Positions 1 through 9,100 of a DNA stretch of 34,769 nucleotides are shown here, one piece after another. The first letter of the stretch is position 1; the number at the start of each line of letters is the position of its first letter. The notes below the pieces were generated by a model. The model was not told the origin of the DNA. It was given only the letters and a program-made list of their open reading frames with translations, and made no database searches. A program made the position numbers and the translations under genes. Location of the stretch: assembly GCA_001586965.3 (NCBI GenBank), contig LUCW03002339.1, positions 47,501 to 82,269 on the forward strand. Direction: 5' to 3'. The stretch is from Sphaeroforma sirkka. Lineage: Eukaryota; Opisthokonta; Ichthyosporea; Ichthyophonida.

Positions 1-1740
1 ACAAGACTGCTTCTGGGGTTACCGTCCTGTGGTACTGGAGTAGATTGCCGCTCTGCTAAAGCATATCGGCTGCTAGGTTGAGCTTACCTGGCATGAATCC
101 GAGAGATACTGGCCAGGGAGCTTTGTTCTTGTGAAAAAAACCATACTAGTGTGCGAAGTTGGGCGTTCATCAACTTTGACTGGTTTCTTTTCTTGTGCAG
201 AGCATGTAACACAGTGCTGCTGCCTGTGAGCCAGAGAAGTGGTGTCGTCCCGATTTTTGTGTTGCTGAGGAAGAACTCGAAGGCTAGAACGAGTGCCTTG
301 AGTTCTAGTACTGGAATTGGCCGGCGACTCTCCGTTGGGATCCAAGTGCCGGCAAATGTGTACGTGGATCGAAGTCCACCTTCGAGGAGTCGGAGGTGAT
401 AGTTGCTTGGTGGTCTGGTAGCCATATCTCCGATAATTGAATATCTCCACTAAGAATGAAATGCGCTCTATCTTCTTGAATGTCGTACCCAATAGTTGAA
501 TTCAGAAGGTGCGACTTCATATAGTTGACTCTTGGAGGTCGGCTATAAAGGGCCTCAAGCTGAGTACGGAGGAACCCGTCCACTGGAGGCAACCTAAGAA
601 CGATTGTCGAACTTGGACAAGTATCTGGCGCTGGTCTTGTAGAACCGAAGCTCCGGATTGCACCTGCTAGTCTCAGGACTTTTGCTTTGAACTCCGGTGT
701 CATCTCAGGGGTGTTTTTTCTCACGTCTATTAGAACGACTAGGTGTTGGAGTCTGATCACTGGAGCTATCCAATGTCCTTTTCCTGGGGCGAATTGAAAT
801 TGAAACTCCATGAATATTGTCATGATCTTCGTATGCTTCCGACAGGTTTTTGGTCGTCCCAATAAAAGAAAATCGTCGACGTGCAGGATTATTTGTATGC
901 CTCGAGCTCTCGTTATTTTTAGTACTATGTCCATCAGCTGATAGAACCATGCAGGGGAAAACGTTGCCCCTATCGGCAATGCCAAGAAGCACCAAAGCTG
1001 GTGCGTGTGGTCGCTAAATTGCCAGAGCCTGGGGTTGCAACAGCTAACGCATAGTAGTCGTCCTTTATGTCGGCTGACATAGCTACATCTCTCGGTCTCA
1101 CAACGTCCGCCAATCTTTCTAGTCCGTCTGTTCGAAAGGTCGTCCTCTGAGCGTGAGCGTTGATGTTTTCCGGATTCGGAATTTGCCGGCCTCTCTTCCC
1201 GTCGAATTTCGGGATCATAAAGGCTGAGTGCACCTAAGTTGTCTCCGATTCCTGGCAATGTTGGATAATTCCGCCCTGTTCGAGTCGTAAGAATTCCGTC
1301 TGGACCATCGCGTCGTCTACGTCTGGTATTGTTTTCCACCGGCCCTTCGTCGATGGAGATGGAGGCCCCTTCAGGAGCTCCTGGGATGCTCCGCTTTCCC
1401 TCCAATTCGCTAAGACACTTCTAACCTTGAGATATAGAGGAGCATTCGGATCAATCTTAGGAACACTGCTGTGCGGCAGCTTGGAAATTAGTCGTCCTTT
1501 GGCCTCAATTTTTGCCCTGTACGATACAGTGCGAGCTCGTGCTGCTTCTTCTTCGTTGCTTTCACCAATTTTGAGATATCTGAAGAATTCTGGAATGTGG
1601 GGCGCACATGATGCTCCACCAGAGCTGGAAATTCCGCTCCCTCCTCTACTCGGAGTCGCTTCAACTCGACAGTGTGGCCCAAATCCATGATTAAGGCCAC
1701 AATTACTCCACGATAAGCCTGCTTCCGATGCTCTTAGCAT
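1..1740 (-). pseudogene. DIRS-like retrotransposon RT/RNase H, decayed and cut by the window edge
   Basis: Reading right to left, the protein starts with the linker usual before DIRS/Ngaro reverse transcriptases (LYLKVRSVLANWRESGA, then a Gly-Gly-Ile-Ile segment). The RT fingers and palm follow: FMIPKFDGKRG, a Lys-Asp-Asp-Tyr-Tyr segment (motif A position), LPIGATFSPAWF, and the catalytic box LHVDDFLLLG near 871-885. An RNase H-like part follows (VLELKALVLAFEFF) and ends with MPGKLNLAADML near 55-93, the usual PG-N-AD ending. Such proteins copy element RNA into DNA for elements that insert by a tyrosine recombinase. That recombinase and the terminal repeats are not in the window; they would lie to the left. 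The frame is broken by an in-frame TAG at 1234-1236, frame changes near 1035 and between 305 and 425, and a TAG near 53. It is dead. The family call is confident at RT level; the subfamily is open. Confidence 0.85.
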
Positions 1741-2860
1741 AGGCCTCCCAAATCAATTTGTTTTAATTAGTAAGCCAGATAATTGGCCCAGGTTGAAATA
1801 TTTGTCAATTCTTGACAACCGGGGGCTTCTGCTTTTCGTACCACGACGGTGTCACAATTGGTGAGTTCTACAACCCGTCTGAAAACCGCGCGTGGTCTTG
1901 GCCACATATAGCCGTTGCAGAGTTATCAGCCACATTAGTGCTCCACTCACCGTTGGACGTAGCTGGACACTCCAATCGGTGTTAAAGTGTTCTGATGTTA
2001 AGACTCCGGTGATGTGTACCCGGAGTTTGTATAAAGAATTATGCCTGTACCAGGGACAGCGTAACCACGTTCTTCATGCGTGTACCAGATATCTAGTCCC
2101 ATCCCGAAATGACAATCTAAGCCTGTAGCTTTAGACAAGGTATTGTAAAACATGGACAATTACAATGTGAGCACCACTCGTAGGATCATCAATAAGCAAG
2201 TACACAAGTACCTCGGCATCTTCCCGAAGTCGAAACGTCAAAGCTACTGATCTTAAGATCCCATAGTGCATTCGCAGTCGAAACTGCCGTCAACTCATCG
2301 AACGTGAAGTTTGAGCTCAAATGCGTGGCGGTGCAATCACAAAATTTGGATACTCCTGTACATCGCCTCTATCATCCTTCTCTGCTCTTTTCCATTGTAT
2401 CTTAACTAGATGTCTCTGGGTTTTCTGAGAATTACAACATGCGCGATCGATTCATTCTCTGAACGCGAAAATTTACCCTCAACTTCAAACATCTTGCTAC
2501 TCATCCCAAAGACAGATGCAAAAATTCCGCCATGGCAACTTGTCACTAGATGAAGTTCCCAAAAAAATATTATCATCCGATGCTCTGCTGAGTTTTCGAG
2601 TATCATATTCACAGACGCAAAATATATTTCTGGTCTCTCGATGTTACTCGAACTGTTTGTCTGGAAATAAGCACACATACGTTCGTCGTCCCAATCGATC
2701 CTGTCGGCAAAGTTAAGATTTAATAAACAATTGGGGTGTTTGCTGAACTATTCATGTTATGTATCTCACAGAGTGATTGCCAGCGTAAACGTTACAGCTT
2801 CTAAATCGAAACAATTGGTCTGTACATCAATATGCACTGTCGGAAAAACAACGTGTATCA
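1741..2860. other. No gene recognised; coding-like debris upstream of the DIRS RT
   Basis: No intact gene is visible. The minus strand at about 1780-2130 has short coding-like pieces in shifting frames (for example WYEKQKPPVV and TNSGYTSPES). These may be the decayed upstream part of the DIRS element, but no domain can be named. Open frames at 1892-2128 and 2406-2716 show no family signature. Confidence 0.3.
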
Positions 2861-2903
2861 CTTAGCTAATGGCCAGTGCAGAGTGCCTTTACGTCTTATT
2901 ATC

Positions 2904-3660
2904 CATACCCCTGCTAAAATCCATACCTGTGCTCTAGAAAATCTTTTATAGACCAGGTCACATTCCAACTTGAGATGTAATCTGATGTCATTCACAGCTT
3001 GAACATTCTTTTCGGGATCCACGGCATGTATTCCTGTGAACTGCCGATGTATGTCATCCCAAATACGCATCTTCGCCGACTTTACATACGGGTCTGTACT
3101 GTACCCCCAAATAGATATACTAGCAATTTTCAACACAGTCGAGTACGACCCAGTCAGCCCTCGGTACGCGCATATAAGCTAAGGACAGAAATTATAGAAT
3201 GCAATCATAGGTCTGGTCGTATAGTACAGGTTTATCTCTTGTTTCTAGCGTTGACGATATATTTGTGATTTCGGTCACTTCATTCTCAATTATGAGGGCC
3301 CATACCCCTGCTGGAAAACGTCATACGTAGGTCAGCTCGCCCTCCAATTCGAAATCAAATATGATGTCATTTACAGTCTGAGCATTCTTTTTTAGACCCA
3401 CTGCATGTGTTTTTACAACTATGTATGTCATCCCAGAGACGCATCTTCGCCGACTTTGCATACGGACATGTACTATACCTCTCTTTACCAAGCGGTGACT
3501 GAGTAGGGTAAGCGCAAATAAGTAAGTGATAGAAGTTACAGAATCCGACCATCGGCCCGGTAAAATAGTTTATTTTCATCCCTTGTTTCTAGTGTTGATT
3601 GAATGTTGTGATTTCGGCCACTTCAGTCTCAATGATGGGGACTTTGGTATTCTGTTTCTT
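2904..3660 (-). repeat. 397 bp direct tandem duplication, two diverged copies
   Basis: Copy 1 begins at 2904 and copy 2 at 3301, both with the same 12 bases (CATACCCCTGCT). They stay alignable for most of their length at roughly 75% identity by eye. Shared landmarks include GCATCTTCGCCGACTTT and CTTGTTTCTAG. The minus-strand translations also match: YAKSAKMRLWDDIH in copy 2 and YVKSAKMRIWDDIH in copy 1, plus PIIETEVAEIT against PIIENEVTEIT. The duplication therefore covers an exon-like coding segment and its flanks. Confidence 0.75.
2927..3122 (-). CDS. Exon-like segment of an unrecognised gene (copy 1 of the duplication)
   Basis: An open minus-strand stretch encodes about 65 residues containing SAKMRIWDDIHRQF and LKLECDLVYKRF. 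It ends at a good donor (CACAG/GTATGG) at 2927/2926, as an exon would. The pattern of a Trp-Asp-Asp-Ile helix followed by a charged helix loosely recalls Myb/SANT-like or MADF DNA-binding domains, but conserved positions are too few for a call. Copy 2 at about 3375-3480 keeps the first half and then shifts frame, so one copy at least is broken. Function unknown. Confidence 0.35.
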
Positions 3661-3750
3661 CCCAAACGGACGCTTTCCTTTGCTGCACTTCCCCTCTTGA
3701 ACCTGATTGCATTCGTTCGTGTCCGGATAAGTATGCGCCTCTATCGGGCT
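3610..3750 (-). CDS. Exon-like segment with basic Lys/Gly-rich stretch, unrecognised
   Basis: The minus strand is open after an AG acceptor (GAGTAG) near 3752. It encodes a segment with NECNQVQEGKCSKGKRPFGK followed by KVPIIETEVAEIT. The last part recurs in the 397 bp duplication to the left, so this is probably the upstream exon of the same gene. The frame ends at a TAG near 3590 after a 1 bp difference from copy 1. The composition looks like protein, with two cysteines spaced by basic residues, but no family is recognised. Confidence 0.35.
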
Positions 3751-4078
3751 CTACTCTTAGAGTCTTCAAATCACATACTAGAGTCAATTCTGCACTTAAT
3801 TGCCTTATCTGCAAGTGGTTGCCACGATGAAAATGAATGTAAAAACGAATATGGCCAGTTTTTTCCGCAACGTTTCCCTCGGTAACCTGTTCCGGTTTTT
3901 TAACACTTTGATAGTTCGTACATGAGTACGAATCGAATCCGTAAGTTGTGCCTTTCCCTCAAATGCGACTAGAGGTACGAATGTAATACTATTTTAGCAA
4001 CCATAGTTAGCTCCCTCGCTATATTGAGCATAAATGTACTTTGATACTCTGTTTAAATAAACCAACTATCTCTCCGGG

Positions 4079-4228
4079 TCACTTTTGCATCATGCATTTA
4101 GCAACACGAACTTCATCAATCGCTGTTTTCTTCAATGGGTGTTTCTCTGGCGCCCGTGAAGGAACTGGTCCCTCCCGTACGCTCGTAGCCCGAACACCAA
4201 GTGGTTCCACAGCACAAGCTGCAATGTC
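4079..4228 (-). CDS. Short minus-strand coding-like segment, unrecognised
   Basis: Fifty codons including the stop encode a Pro/Arg/Lys-rich stretch (VREGPVPSRAPEKHPLKK) ending in AIDEVRVAKCMMQK. It lies 330 bp upstream of the previous exon-like segment on the same strand and may belong to the same unidentified gene. It is preceded by a stop, so it would have to be a separate exon or a decayed piece. The plus-strand open frame at 4041-4514 is the opposing frame and looks less protein-like. Confidence 0.25.
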   Translation of the reverse strand, partial: DIAACAVEPLGVRATSVREGPVPSRAPEKHPLKKTAIDEVRVAKCMMQK

Positions 4229-4229
4229 G

Positions 4230-4933
4230 CCATATCATTTATCTCGTCATCGTCAGAAAACGAAATGTGGCCTTTATTGCCAGAATCATAGCTTCCATTT
4301 CAGCGTCAACTCATCATGTCAAATTTTAATTTCAAATAGAAATATTCCGGGTGATACCAGTAAAAAAATCAGAGTTATTCTACTTCTACGACTTTTCAAT
4401 AACGGATCATCTATGATACCATATTTGTTTTCACCCTATCTATTCACATACTTCTCTATAATACCTTTACAGGGAGAAGAAATGAGGAGATTAGTCTCTG
4501 ATATTACTGGGTAATATAAATATTATTATCATCTCGTACTATTTTATCTTTAGGGAATGTTAGCGTAACGTTTCTATGCCATATGTAGAAGCGATTTCAC
4601 ATACACTAAATCGCACTATTCTGTATCTCATTTCATTTTTTTCCACAAGAAACATTTATTCTCATTTTCTAAGCGAGTGTACTGAAACGAATGTCATACA
4701 TCATTGCTTAACTTTGGTGCTCGGTACCTGCCTTTAACTCGCTGTGTTAAGTCCAGTGCTAGCATCACATAAAGAAGAGAGAGAAATGAAGGGGAATCAT
4801 CCGTGAAAGTAGGAAGAAATATGTACAAAGGAACAATAAAAATAAAAAGGGAATTATAAGGAACATACGGATATATGGATAAAACCATAGAGAAATTGTA
4901 AATTTTAAGGAATATCACAGCTCTTAATATAAG
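4230..4933. other. AT-rich region without recognised features
   Basis: No gene, RNA or repeat family is recognised here. The stretch is AT-rich and leads into the microsatellite in front of the gypsy LTR. Confidence 0.5.
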
Positions 4934-4971
<38 letters not shown>

Positions 4972-4986
4972 GTATGTGTGTGTGTG
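4934..4986. repeat. TA / TATG / TG compound microsatellite flanking the 5' LTR
   Basis: (TA)n changes into (TATG)n and then (TG)n. The next base, 4987, is the first base of the gypsy LTR, so the left flank of the insertion is a microsatellite. The same situation is seen at the right ends of both 3' LTRs. Confidence 0.9.
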
Positions 4987-5223
4987 TGTGGTCAGAATAC
5001 AAGTACTTAGATCTATTTGATTATTTTAGGTTCATTACAAGTTGTACAGTTTATCAGAATAGTCTGATAAACTGGGTTTTAGGGGTTTGCTGGTTTTACA
5101 GAACATGACTTATGACTCATTTTAAAGAGTCAGCCATTATAGGATTACTGTTTATAATCACTAATAAATGAACAATATCCACCTCCCTGAGGAGGGAGAA
5201 CGTTGAGATATAGTTATCTAGCG
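4987..5223 (+). repeat. Ty3/gypsy 5' LTR (left copy)
   Basis: This 237 bp segment starts TGTGGTCAGAATACAAG and recurs at 13107 and 14101 in the same orientation and at 12380-12148 inverted. It contains three inverted repeats: a 12 bp perfect stem (CAGTTTATCAGA / TCTGATAAACTG, four-base loop), a TGACTC/GAGTCA stem and a CCCTCC/GGAGGG stem with a CTGA loop. The right boundary is set where the 3' LTR copies stop matching (after GCG). The true end could be somewhat further right (TACTACA at about 5236), since no tRNA-type primer-binding site starting TGG is seen at either place. Confidence 0.8.
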
Positions 5224-6870
5224 TATACTTACTACATTTTTAACTTACCCTAGAAGTTGCTAGTTTATTAGTAACTACAGGGAAAGCTACAGAATAAGAA
5301 CTAGTCAGTAGCTGGTACATATTTTTGTTATAAGTATAACAATTGAAAAACGATACGAACAAAGAATGTCGCATCAAAAGGAACGATTTAGATTATCCGG
5401 TCGTTGTACTAACGACGTTTGGACAACGAGTATGAAGAAAGAATATACTAATACGGGTGAAACCGATGAGCGAACATTCCAATCAAGTGCAACATTAGCC
5501 AGGGTCAACAAGGAAGGTCTCAAGACGATCGAATGACGAAATCAGAAAATCAGCCAGAATCCACAGATAAGTAGTCATGTGTGAGTACAGGTAGGAAGGT
5601 TGATTTCAGTGTGAGACAAGTACAAGTCGAATTGCAAGTTAATGAGCTTAAATTATATTCAAGAAGTTGTTAGAAGAAAAGGAGAAAGTTTTTTCAAGGA
5701 TCCACAGTAGTGGAGATGGGAGATGTACATGGTTAGTGCCGACTCGGATAATACTATGACGCAAAGAATCAGCGGCATACTATATTATTTTACAAAGTTT
5801 TAAGAATGGGAAAGGTAAAAAAGACACACCGATAAATATATATTAGGCAACACGTCAAAAGACTGTATAACGTGTCCTAAGAACGTGAGCAGACCGATGA
5901 TTTAAGTAATAAGAAATGGAATGGCAAGACATGTGCATCTAATGGCATCTATACGCAACTAAATAGAAGTTAGGATTCTAAAAGGGATATATATTGGGAT
6001 TATGACATATAAACGAATAGACCGGAGTGTTTATTTAGAATAGTTTACTTAAGATTTGGCTACGATAAGTACCGACGAAGTAAAGAAGAGATAACTATCC
6101 AGGTGAAGCCAACTACGACCAGAATTGCACATAGGGTGAATTAGATAAAATAGATCGACGAAGGAGGATATAAGGAAGCATACAGAGATATAAGTAAGCA
6201 TCTGTGAGTTATTAGAAGCATATAAGGGTGGGGGCGTACATAACACGAACAATGCAAGTAAATATATGGTTAAATTGTGAAAATGATATGCGAACACACT
6301 CAAATCACTAGAACTTCCAGATAAATCAGGTCAACGGAGAGGCTCAACAGTATGCACAGAAGGTGTGGTTGACGGCAGCTTAGTTTAGGAGTGCAATAAC
6401 GAGCAATCGTTCTTAGATCGAGAAGCATATTCCAACAACCGCAACAGCACATGACAAGGACATCACGGGTAAGAAGAGTAAGGAGGAGCGATAGGGGAAG
6501 TTCCCAACTTTAGGTCGAAGCAGGAGCAGGCGAGGAGTAGACCAAGAAGTTGTTCCGACTAATGAGGCACTCAACCACATGTTATTGTGGGATGAAGAGT
6601 AAGACAGCAGGTAGTGTTAGAGTAGATAGACTATCCACACTACTGGTGTTAGTGAAGGAAATGAAACAGTCACGAGGGAACCCACGAGCTCCTCGGAGAT
6701 CGATGTCGAGACGTTATGTGTTTGAAGGATGAAATTGGGTAGAAAATGTATATTTATATTCAGTACTCCTATCAGTTCATTCGCACACATTTCTAGTTTA
6801 CATTGACAAACAACTCACCAACCATCAAAGTTGTAGACAGCAACTCTTGAATCCTAAGCGCCGCAAGGAA
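5224..6870 (+). other. Gypsy untranslated leader (left copy)
   Basis: About 1.6 kb without a long frame lies between LTR and gag. It is matched in inverse orientation by 10833-12147. The left copy carries about 350 bp (roughly 5813-6166) that the right copy lacks; the right copy joins the two sides near 11565, where a GGGATAT-type word is shared, as in a small deletion. The leader is unusually long for a gypsy element. Confidence 0.65.
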
Positions 6871-6871
6871 G

Positions 6872-7132
6872 ATGATATCAACCGACGTGGAACTTAACGT
6901 CGTCAGTCCCATACGGAATGCACCGCTCCGCACTCAGGTCAGGCTCTGGAGGGGCAACAACAGACACATCTTGGGGCTCCACACCCTGTTTCTGCGGACG
7001 ACAAGCAGCCACCAACAGCAAACAACGATGGATCTGCACAGTCTGACGAGGATGTCATATTCGAGGGTGAGACCAAGGAAGTACCCGACCTGCGTGCGGA
7101 CAGCAGTCAGACTTTTATTGGTGAACAGGTAG
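6872..7132 (+). CDS. Overlapping 86-codon frame at the gag start, kept in both copies
   Basis: MISTDVELNVVSPIRNAP opens a frame that overlaps the first part of gag in a different phase. The inverted copy at 10572-10832 has the same length, start and stop, with one visible residue change. It is either the true N-terminus of gag, joined to the main frame by frameshifting or splicing, or simple read-through of a slowly diverging sequence. The main frame has a TAA just before 6901 in both copies, so it has no usable upstream ATG of its own. Confidence 0.35.
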   Translation: MISTDVELNVVSPIRNAPLRTQVRLWRGNNRHILGLHTLFLRTTSSHQQQTTMDLHSLTRMSYSRVRPRKYPTCVRTAVRLLLVNR

Positions 7133-7931
7133 CCAGTAAAGGTCTGTCCTCTCGTTCGTCTCCGGGTACTCCAGGGGCCTTATCCTCCAGTAATGACCAC
7201 CGGCGCCGTACCAACAACAAGGAAATGGCACGGGAACAATCGTCAGCTCAGAAACTCACGGAGCTGATGGCACAACAGCAGTCTCTCTTGGAAAAATACG
7301 AACAGAGGTTGCAGCGTATAAACGCCGGACGAACTACAATAGGGCCGGCTGCTAAGGGGAGATCTTCTGACGCACACGAACGGGTACATGTAGTACCAGA
7401 GGACGAAGACAACCCTACCTTCCGAATTCAAGGCTGTGAGCGTCCGTTTTATGGACTCGGGTACAAATCACCAGGGTCAGAGGACAGTTCAACCGAGGAG
7501 GATGATACTCTGTCTGCCAGTGAGAACACACCAACTTTTCAAGAGTTCGCACATGAACAAGTATTAGCCAGACAGAATCCTCAAGGTAAGGAGGCGGTGA
7601 AGAATAGACAGGACCGATTAAGTACGAACCTGCGCCAACAACAGCAACATCAGTGGGGCGAGAAAGAAGCGCCCAGTGAATATGTACAGACACCTAAACG
7701 ACAAGAGAAGGAGACAACAGTGCCTCCGCCCACACCGGCTAGTATCGAGAAAAGGCGACAGGCGCTACACGCACGGATACTACATTTAAGTGACGAGCTA
7801 TGCCAAGCAATCGAGGAGAATAACACGGCTCGAGCTGAAGCTCTTCGGGGCGTGATTGAGACACTTCGAGCTACATTAGAGTCCCGACCAGTAGAGAAGC
7901 GTCCCGTACCTTCACCACGTACGTGGCCTGA
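6901..7931 (+). pseudogene. gag: Gag N-terminal and middle region, left copy, truncated at an inversion junction
   Basis: The frame is open from 6901 to the junction. It encodes a Gln/Ser/Glu-rich leader, then KLTELMAQQQSLLEKYEQRL (probable coiled coil), an acidic Ser/Glu stretch (GSEDSSTEEDD), and KRRQALHARILHLSDELCQ with a second helical stretch. Gag forms the particle around element RNA. The same protein is found inverted at 9021-10803. At 7931 the match to the other copy stops (GGCCTGAT then CGTTCG) and the frame runs on for 280 bp into antisense of protease/RT, so the last 90 codons of that open frame are not gag. No start codon is clear: an 86-codon frame beginning MISTDVELNVV at 6872 overlaps in another frame. 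The left copy lacks 12 codons present on the right. Confidence 0.75.
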
Positions 7932-8046
7932 TCGTTCGTTTCGTGATCACCAAATCCGTCAACCACTTCTTCACTTGTTCATCCACATAGGGGAGCCATC
8001 GATCGGATACGAACATACGCGTCGATCGCCGCATCTGCAACGCTTG
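7932..8046 (-). pseudogene. pol: Start of reverse transcriptase, right copy
   Basis: Continuing from the protease on the minus strand past a stop (TAA), the translation gives SDRWLPYVDEQVKKWLTDLV and then ITKRT. This is the segment just before the Ty3/gypsy RT (Pro-Tyr, helix, Val-Ile). A related RT piece with LVINRRT sits at 15.97 kb. The sequence ends at the 7931/7932 junction with antisense gag, so RT motifs A to E, RNase H and most of integrase are missing from this copy. Confidence 0.65.
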
Positions 8047-8658
8047 TTAATGGGTTACTGGGATGGTTACCTCACTCCCCTCCAGACGACAGCGCGCGTT
8101 GTCGGCAATCTTCGCATTGGCTTCCAAATCCTGCGCCAACCGTTGGCGTACATCGACGGGTTCCGTAGTGTTAGGTGCTTGTCGGCGTGGTATGGCTTCG
8201 AGGAGCTCATCTAGTTCTGTGGGGTCTATTGGTGCAAGTGGCGATGGGATACCGCTTATGAATAGGCCCAAGCCTTTCAACATATCTTGCCCCACTATGA
8301 CATCTATACCCGCCGGCAAGTTCATCAATTCCAATGAACCGTCGATAATTCTGGTGCCGTACCCTATAGGTACCACTTCCGTCGCCCCCAGTCGAGGAGT
8401 TCGAACCGCATTGTCAGCTAAATATATAAATGACCCAGGTGGTGCCGGAGTTATTGGTCGGCCAAGGAGGTCTGCGGATGTCTGTGAGATACAACTTCTA
8501 TTTGCTCCCGTGTCTATCAAGGCTTTGAACGTACGTCCGTTGATTTGTACTTGAATATAGACTCGGTTATCTGACGTCAGCAATGGGTCTTGTATTGCCA
8601 TCACTGCTCCAATCGTAGTAACAAATATGAAGCTTCTATCCGACTCAGACACCCTCAC
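8047..8658 (-). CDS. pro: Retroviral-type aspartic protease (retropepsin), Ty3/gypsy
   Basis: VYIQVQINGRTFKALIDTGA holds the catalytic Asp-Thr-Gly-Ala (residues 49-52 of the open frame), followed by RSCIS. A flap-like region and IDVIVGQDMLKGLG, the usual hydrophobic-Gly-x-Asp-x-Leu motif after the second strand repeat, come next. It acts as a dimer to cut Gag-Pol. The following 70 residues are a charged linker (ELDELLEAIPRRQAP) toward RT, recognisable also in the diverged element at 16.0-16.25 kb. A TGA at 8662-8664 separates it from the upstream in-frame nucleocapsid part and a TAA at 8047 from RT. These stops make the copy inactive. Confidence 0.85.
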   Translation of the reverse strand: MRVSESDRSFIFVTTIGAVMAIQDPLLTSDNRVYIQVQINGRTFKALIDTGANRSCISQTSADLLGRPITPAPPGSFIYLADNAVRTPRLGATEVVPIGYGTRIIDGSLELMNLPAGIDVIVGQDMLKGLGLFISGIPSPLAPIDPTELDELLEAIPRRQAPNTTEPVDVRQRLAQDLEANAKIADNARCRLEGSEVTIPVTH

Positions 8659-8661
8659 CTC

Positions 8662-9100
8662 TCATGCGTGATCGGCTATCGACTCCCACGTCTCATAGGC
8701 GTGGTTTGGTGTTGACGTCATGTGCTCGAAGTCTTCGTGAAGAATCGTGTTGATATGAATCTCTGTAACTTCCGATGGTAGAGCCAAGACTTCGTCCTGT
8801 GTAATCGCATTCACCTGTACTTGAGGCGTCGGACGTATTGTGACTACGTGTCTAGTCTGGGATGTATTCTGCCCCTGTCTTGCGGTTGATGTTGTGGACG
8901 GTCTGTATACCGATTGTACGTCCCTCAAAGGACGGTTGTTGTCGTATAGCCTTGCCCGACCCTCCGCGCTCACCGCTTGCGACGCCCTGAAATGATGACA
9001 CCGTGGGATGTGCCTACCACCTAGTGGCGCTTGTGCCTGGCACCCCGCACAAGACGTTGGTACCGTAGGTTGGGTCCGTTGAGTCCAATTCTGCGTTTGT
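8662..9100 (-). pseudogene. gag: Nucleocapsid-like Gag C-terminus with a variant zinc knuckle
   Basis: The frame contains SCAGCQAQAPLGGRHIPRC, that is Cys-x2-Cys-x9-His-x3-Cys, then HHFRASQAV and a polar linker ending DHA at a TGA (8662-8664). Cys-Cys-His-Cys knuckles bind element RNA; the usual spacing is x2, x4, x4, so this one has a longer loop. The preceding Gag frame ends at 9021 in another phase, so a 1 bp shift lies at about 9090-9110. Without that shift the knuckle would be fused to Gag. Confidence 0.6.

Noticed and set aside
305-1405. The first part of the 366-codon minus frame (residues 1 to about 120) as a real N-terminus
   Set aside because: Over that stretch the RT motifs are in another phase (970-1740); the frame becomes real only after about position 1035.
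4041-4514. 157-codon plus-strand open frame
   Set aside because: Its composition is less protein-like than the opposite strand at 4079-4228, it has no recognisable motif, and the region is AT-rich.
7932-8214. Continuation of the left Gag frame past the junction
   Set aside because: It is antisense to the RT start and protease of the inverted copy; the frame is open by chance.
8395-8415. A tRNA T-arm-like word (GAGTTCGAACC)
   Set aside because: It lies within the protease coding sequence and no cloverleaf can be drawn around it.
8063-8554. 163-codon plus-strand open frame
   Set aside because: It is the antisense shadow of the aspartic protease, which has clear catalytic motifs on the other strand.
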